Shown here: in pieces, positions 32,461 through 34,285 of the stretch | Numbering within the stretch: the stretch's first letter is position 1 | Layout: each line of letters begins with the position of its first letter | Made by a program: the position numbers and the translations under genes | DNA from: UBA4416 sp046345275 | Lineage (GTDB): Bacteria > Bacteroidota > Bacteroidia > B-17B0 > Aurantibacillaceae | Reading direction: 5' to 3' | Length of the DNA: 34,285 nt | Assembly (NCBI GenBank): GCA_046345275.1 | Contig: JBKDJY010000122.1 | Location: 1-34,285, forward strand | The notes under the pieces: generated by a model | Told to the model about the DNA's origin: nothing | What the model saw: only the letters and a program-made list of their open reading frames with translations | Database searches by the model: none

Positions 32461-34285
32461 TTAGCGAACAATAACTACCTTTTTATTTATAACATTGTTA
32501 GCAAGCTTAATAGTTAAGATATAAAGGCCTTCACTTAATTCGGCAACATTTATACTTCCATTATTAGTAATAGGGTTGCTTAAAACCAATTTCCCATTCA
32601 TATCAAATAATTCAACAGTTTTTATTCCAATTAAATTAGTTTCAATTTTAAATAGTTCATTAGCTGGATTAGGATTAATGCTTATTAATGTGGCTAAATT
32701 TGCATTTTGTTTTATTCCTGTAACGGTATTAACGACATTAATATAAATCATTGTATTTGTATGATCCAAACGATAAACACTGTTGTTTAGGCAATAAGAC
32801 GCAGTACAGCCATTAGCATCAGTAATAGCAATACAAATGCTATATGTTCCTGCCACAGAGTATGTGTGACTTGGGTAAGCAGTATTATCATTTGGGCTTC
32901 CATCCCCCCAATTCCAACTAAATGAATATGGTTGAGTCCCTCCCGAATAAGTAGGATAAATATTCCAAAAATGTGGAGTTGGGTCAGGTTGTAAACTAAA
33001 ACTCACAGCAGGGGATGGTTTCACAGTTACAGTTACGTTAAGAGAACTGTTACAACTACCAGCAGAACCATTAACATTGTAAATTGTTGTTAAAGTAGGA
33101 CTGGCAGTAACCAAACTTCCAGCAATTGAGCTCAATCCAGCTGATGGAGACCAAGTATAAGACGTTGCCCCTGTTGCTGTTATATTTACACCAAGCCCTA
33201 CAGAACATATGCTATAATTAGTTGGTGACACTACAACAGTTATGGATGGGATAACACTAACGTCAGAAATAGCATGAGCTGTGCATGTTCCCGTTCCTGA
33301 AAGCACCGTATAAGTTGTTGAAATAGTAGGGGTAACAATAACCGAAAACGAGTTAGGAGGATTAGAACCATTACTTGCTGTCCAAGTGTAAGTTGAGCCT
33401 CCACTTGCTGTTAGCGTTGTACTCTGACCAATGCAAATGGTTGAATTTGGACTTATTACCAAAGTAGGTGTTGAAGTTGTACCCCCAATGGAGAAACTAC
33501 CAAAAATGCTGCCACCACTAGTTGGTACGACAGTATAACCATAAACACCGGCGCATAAATTTGTGAGGCTATTGCTTTGAGCCGCAGTATTAAGCGTTTG
33601 AGCGCCATTACTATAGTAATAACTATAGGGTGGTGTTACGCAAGTTGCTGTTAAACTCACTGTAACTGATCCATTGCAATTACAGCCTGTGGAGGCGACG
33701 ATATTGCTATTTGAAGAAGGGATAGAACAAGAACTGATGTCTAATTGAGCTATGTCAACATCATTAAAACCACCTGCATAAGCTGTTTGATAGGCTCCTA
33801 CTGTAACTGGCCATTGACCTCCAGAATAACCGACTATATGGCTTTGGTAAGCAAATACTGAAATAGATCCTCCAAGTCCTGGAGAAGTTTCAGTTTCAAA
33901 TGGACCTGGTTTACCCAAATAACCCAAACAAATGATACTTCCAGTAGGAGAAAAGGTTCCTAACCAATTATCTTCAACTCCCTTTCGGGTAGTTTGAAAG
34001 GCGCAGGATGTAACAGGTAAATTATTACTATAACTGTCACCCCCAGCAATGATATTATTATTGGCATCGCATGCCAAGCCAGTGCAATAATCTAGATTAT
34101 TTCCTCCTAAATAAGTTCCCCATTGGCGTATACCCGCTGAATTAAACTTTGCAATAAAGGCATCAGCTAGACCACCAGCAAAACCAGCCCCTATGGTTCT
34201 AATGGCTGAAGATGTTGGTGTAGAAGTTTCTCCTCCTATCATCACATAACCCAATTGATCGGTGCAAATAGCGTAGCCTCTATCG
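32461..34285 (-). CDS. Large T9SS-secreted multidomain surface protein (N-terminus outside window)
   Basis: The reading frame is open to the window edge (last codons read RGYAICTDQ before LGYVMIGGETS), so only the C-terminal 607 or so residues are seen. In order from the N-terminal side: SBBP-type beta-propeller repeats (nt about 34285-33745; repeated DAFIAKFNSAG and WGTYLGGNNLD motifs), an SprB-like repeat (about 33690-33490), two Ig-like/PKD-like Cys-containing repeats (about 33450-33020), a PKD domain with WNWGDGSPNDN (about 33018-32790), and a T9SS type A sorting domain (about 32680-32464; ISINPNPANELFKIE, GLYILTIKLANN). Such proteins are surface adhesins or matrix components. The stop is TAA; no strong terminator follows. 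Confidence 0.9.
   Translation of the reverse strand, partial: DRGYAICTDQLGYVMIGGETSTPTSSAIRTIGAGFAGGLADAFIAKFNSAGIRQWGTYLGGNNLDYCTGLACDANNNIIAGGDSYSNNLPVTSCAFQTTRKGVEDNWLGTFSPTGSIICLGYLGKPGPFETETSPGLGGSISVFAYQSHIVGYSGGQWPVTVGAYQTAYAGGFNDVDIAQLDISSCSIPSSNSNIVASTGCNCNGSVTVSLTATCVTPPYSYYYSNGAQTLNTAAQSNSLTNLCAGVYGYTVVPTSGGSIFGSFSIGGTTSTPTLVISPNSTICIGQSTTLTASGGSTYTWTASNGSNPPNSFSVIVTPTISTTYTVLSGTGTCTAHAISDVSVIPSITVVVSPTNYSICSVGLGVNITATGATSYTWSPSAGLSSIAGSLVTASPTLTTIYNVNGSAGSCNSSLNVTVTVKPSPAVSFSLQPDPTPHFWNIYPTYSGGTQPYSFSWNWGDGSPNDNTAYPSHTYSVAGTYSICIAITDANGCTASYCLNNSVYRLDHTNTMIYINVVNTVTGIKQNANLATLISINPNPANELFKIETNLIGIKTVELFDMNGKLVLSNPITNNGSINVAELSEGLYILTIKLANNVINKKVVIVR

Noticed and set aside
34252..34254. 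TTG near the right edge as the start of the large T9SS protein
   Set aside because: The frame stays open to base 34285 and the preceding residues continue an SBBP repeat, so the gene extends beyond the window.

Overview
The window looks like a chromosomal segment of an AT-rich member of the Bacteroidota. The evidence is: two secreted proteins with type IX secretion (T9SS) C-terminal sorting domains, the gliding/T9SS lipoprotein GldH next to a RicT/PSP1 protein, Bacteroidota-type promoters (TTG, 17-23 nt, TAnnTTTG) ahead of prfA, a LysR gene and ndk, and an almost complete lack of Shine-Dalgarno sequences. No rRNA, tRNA, CRISPR array, insertion sequence or phage gene was seen. Closer placement than phylum is not supported by what can be read here.

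Layout. 1-3286: prfA (release factor 1) converging on a UPF1-like SF1 helicase. 3677-5107: an orphan T9SS cargo protein with a good terminator. 5366-8020 (minus): ricT-gldH-ispE. 8200-10523: an SDR oxidoreductase converging on a propionyl/acyl-CoA carboxylase beta subunit. 10934-17765 (plus): a five-gene block made of an E1-like/nitroreductase fusion protein, a GNAT-like acyltransferase, a 7TMR-DISM histidine kinase, a receiver-histidine kinase protein and a single-domain receiver; the last three overlap by 4 bp each. 17898-21091 (minus): DUF6671-type zinc-ribbon protein, dihydroorotase, SbtA-type bicarbonate permease. 21258-24227 (minus): a two-TM protein, a YceI-like secreted protein, NADP isocitrate dehydrogenase and a 79-residue coiled-coil protein, ending at a terminator and divergent from a LysR regulator at 24315. 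25240-31170 (minus): nrnA, nth, bcp, then an exporter pair (an ABC transmembrane domain fused to a HlyD adaptor, and a TolC-like protein). 31337-31756: ndk. 31828-32196 (minus): CoA-binding protein. 32461-34285 (minus): a large T9SS adhesin-like protein whose N-terminus lies outside the window.

How the genes may work together. Most genes are housekeeping (translation termination, isoprenoid and pyrimidine synthesis, TCA cycle, base excision repair, nucleotide pools). Three arrangements stand out. First, the 10934-17765 block joins two probable small-molecule biosynthetic enzymes to a membrane-sensor phosphorelay, and could be a make-and-sense signalling locus. Second, a bicarbonate transporter is placed directly behind a pyrimidine gene, suggesting bicarbonate supply to carbamoyl-phosphate synthesis. 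Third, the exporter at 26633-28888 has an ABC membrane domain but no ATPase domain: the HlyD adaptor sits where the ATPase should be.
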